From: Baylisascaris procyonis
Taxonomy: Eukaryota; Nematoda; Chromadorea; Rhabditida; Ascarididae
Direction of reading: 5' to 3'
NCBI GenBank assembly: GCA_037389465.1
Contig: JAZARR010000073.1
Coordinates: 88,357 to 152,356, forward strand
DNA: 64,000 nucleotides
The translations under genes were made by a program, and so were the position numbers. Below are positions 63,800 through 64,000 of this stretch, in pieces; position 1 is the stretch's first letter, and each line of letters starts with the position of its first letter. The notes beneath the pieces are model-generated. The model was not told the DNA's origin. It did not search any database and saw nothing but the letters and a program-made list of their open reading frames with translations.

Positions 63800-64000
63800 T
63801 TATAAATGAGCCTTCTGGGAAACTCTAGTATTGATTCGATGCGGAGATTGCAGGAACGATTCTACGATCCAGTCTATAACTTCATTTTCTAGATTCATGA
63901 ATAGAGGTTGTTTTTCGTTCATATACCCTGAAAAGGAACGCAAGAACCAAACTGCCTCGTTGATGGTTTTTATGGATCGAAATTTTTGCCAACGAGAAAT
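63800..64000 (-). CDS. 3' end of an unidentified gene (continues beyond the window)
   Basis: A minus-strand frame is open from the right edge to a stop at 63800-63802, at least 65 codons, and reads KFRSIKTINEAVWFLRSFSG, FMNLENEVIDWIVESFLQSP, ending VSQKAHL. Regular alternation of hydrophobic and charged residues and the absence of stops make it look like a real last exon. No domain recognised. It lies on the same strand as GRP94, with 613 bases between its stop and the GRP94 start codon, and the 19 bp inverted repeat sits just after its stop. Confidence 0.6.
   Translation of the reverse strand: MSRWQKFRSIKTINEAVWFLRSFSGYMNEKQPLFMNLENEVIDWIVESFLQSPHRINTRVSQKAHL

Noticed and set aside
1..64000. 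CRISPR arrays, bacterial operons or prophage
   Set aside because: Exon-intron structure and retroelements show a eukaryotic nuclear locus; no spacer-repeat pattern seen.

Overview
The window is nuclear DNA from an animal, most likely a nematode. It is AT-rich, its genes are cut into many small exons with introns from about 100 bp to several kb, and it is full of simple repeats and transposon relics. Three things point to a nematode: an interleukin-17-receptor-like gene of the SEFIR type (C. elegans ILCR family), a likely splice-acceptor-led 5' end on a GRP94 gene, and a GRP94 that ends in HTEL. I could not fix the species. The long introns resemble parasitic nematodes more than Caenorhabditis, but that is inference.

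Left third (1-20 kb). This is a rearranged, repeat-rich region. About 3 kb at 1-3025 is repeated in the same orientation at 16602-19655. Each copy carries, on the minus strand, the first coding exon of a dynein-2 heavy chain (CHE-3/DYNC2H1 family) and, about 1 kb upstream of it, a stray copy of exon 3 of the receptor gene whose intact form lies at 35.6 kb. Copy 2 is followed by three more good dynein-2 tail exons (to 13973). After that only repeats follow, so this copy looks like a truncated 5' duplicate. Copy 1 runs off the left edge and may lead into the full gene. Between the copies are a roughly 116 bp tandem satellite (4.9-5.85 kb), two orphan exons (6.8-7.4 kb), an (AAT/AAAT)-rich tract (9.87-10.6 kb), a roughly 60 bp minisatellite (11.5-12.27 kb) and two tRNA-like, SINE-type elements.

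Middle (20-45 kb). Degenerate reverse-transcriptase fragments lie at 21.4 kb (non-LTR type) and 22.9-23.5 kb (Penelope-like). From 26.3 to 44.8 kb on the plus strand lies an IL-17-receptor-like gene that I rebuilt as 13 phase-consistent exons, predicting about 839 residues: signal peptide, cysteine-bearing ectodomain, one membrane span, SEFIR domain and a roughly 290-residue C-terminal exon. Its intron 2 and exon 3 form one arm (33.77-35.72 kb) of a large inverted duplication whose other arm is 18.25-20.29 kb.

Right third (45-64 kb). Two complete or nearly complete genes lie on the minus strand: a coiled-coil protein (47.3-52.2 kb, possibly ATRIP-like), convergent with the receptor, and endoplasmin/GRP94 (54.1-63.2 kb, 15 exons, 786 residues). 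At the right edge is the last exon of an unidentified minus-strand gene. The receptor is an immune or neuromodulatory signalling receptor that would fold in the ER, where GRP94 is the resident HSP90; nothing in the sequence shows that the neighbours are co-regulated.
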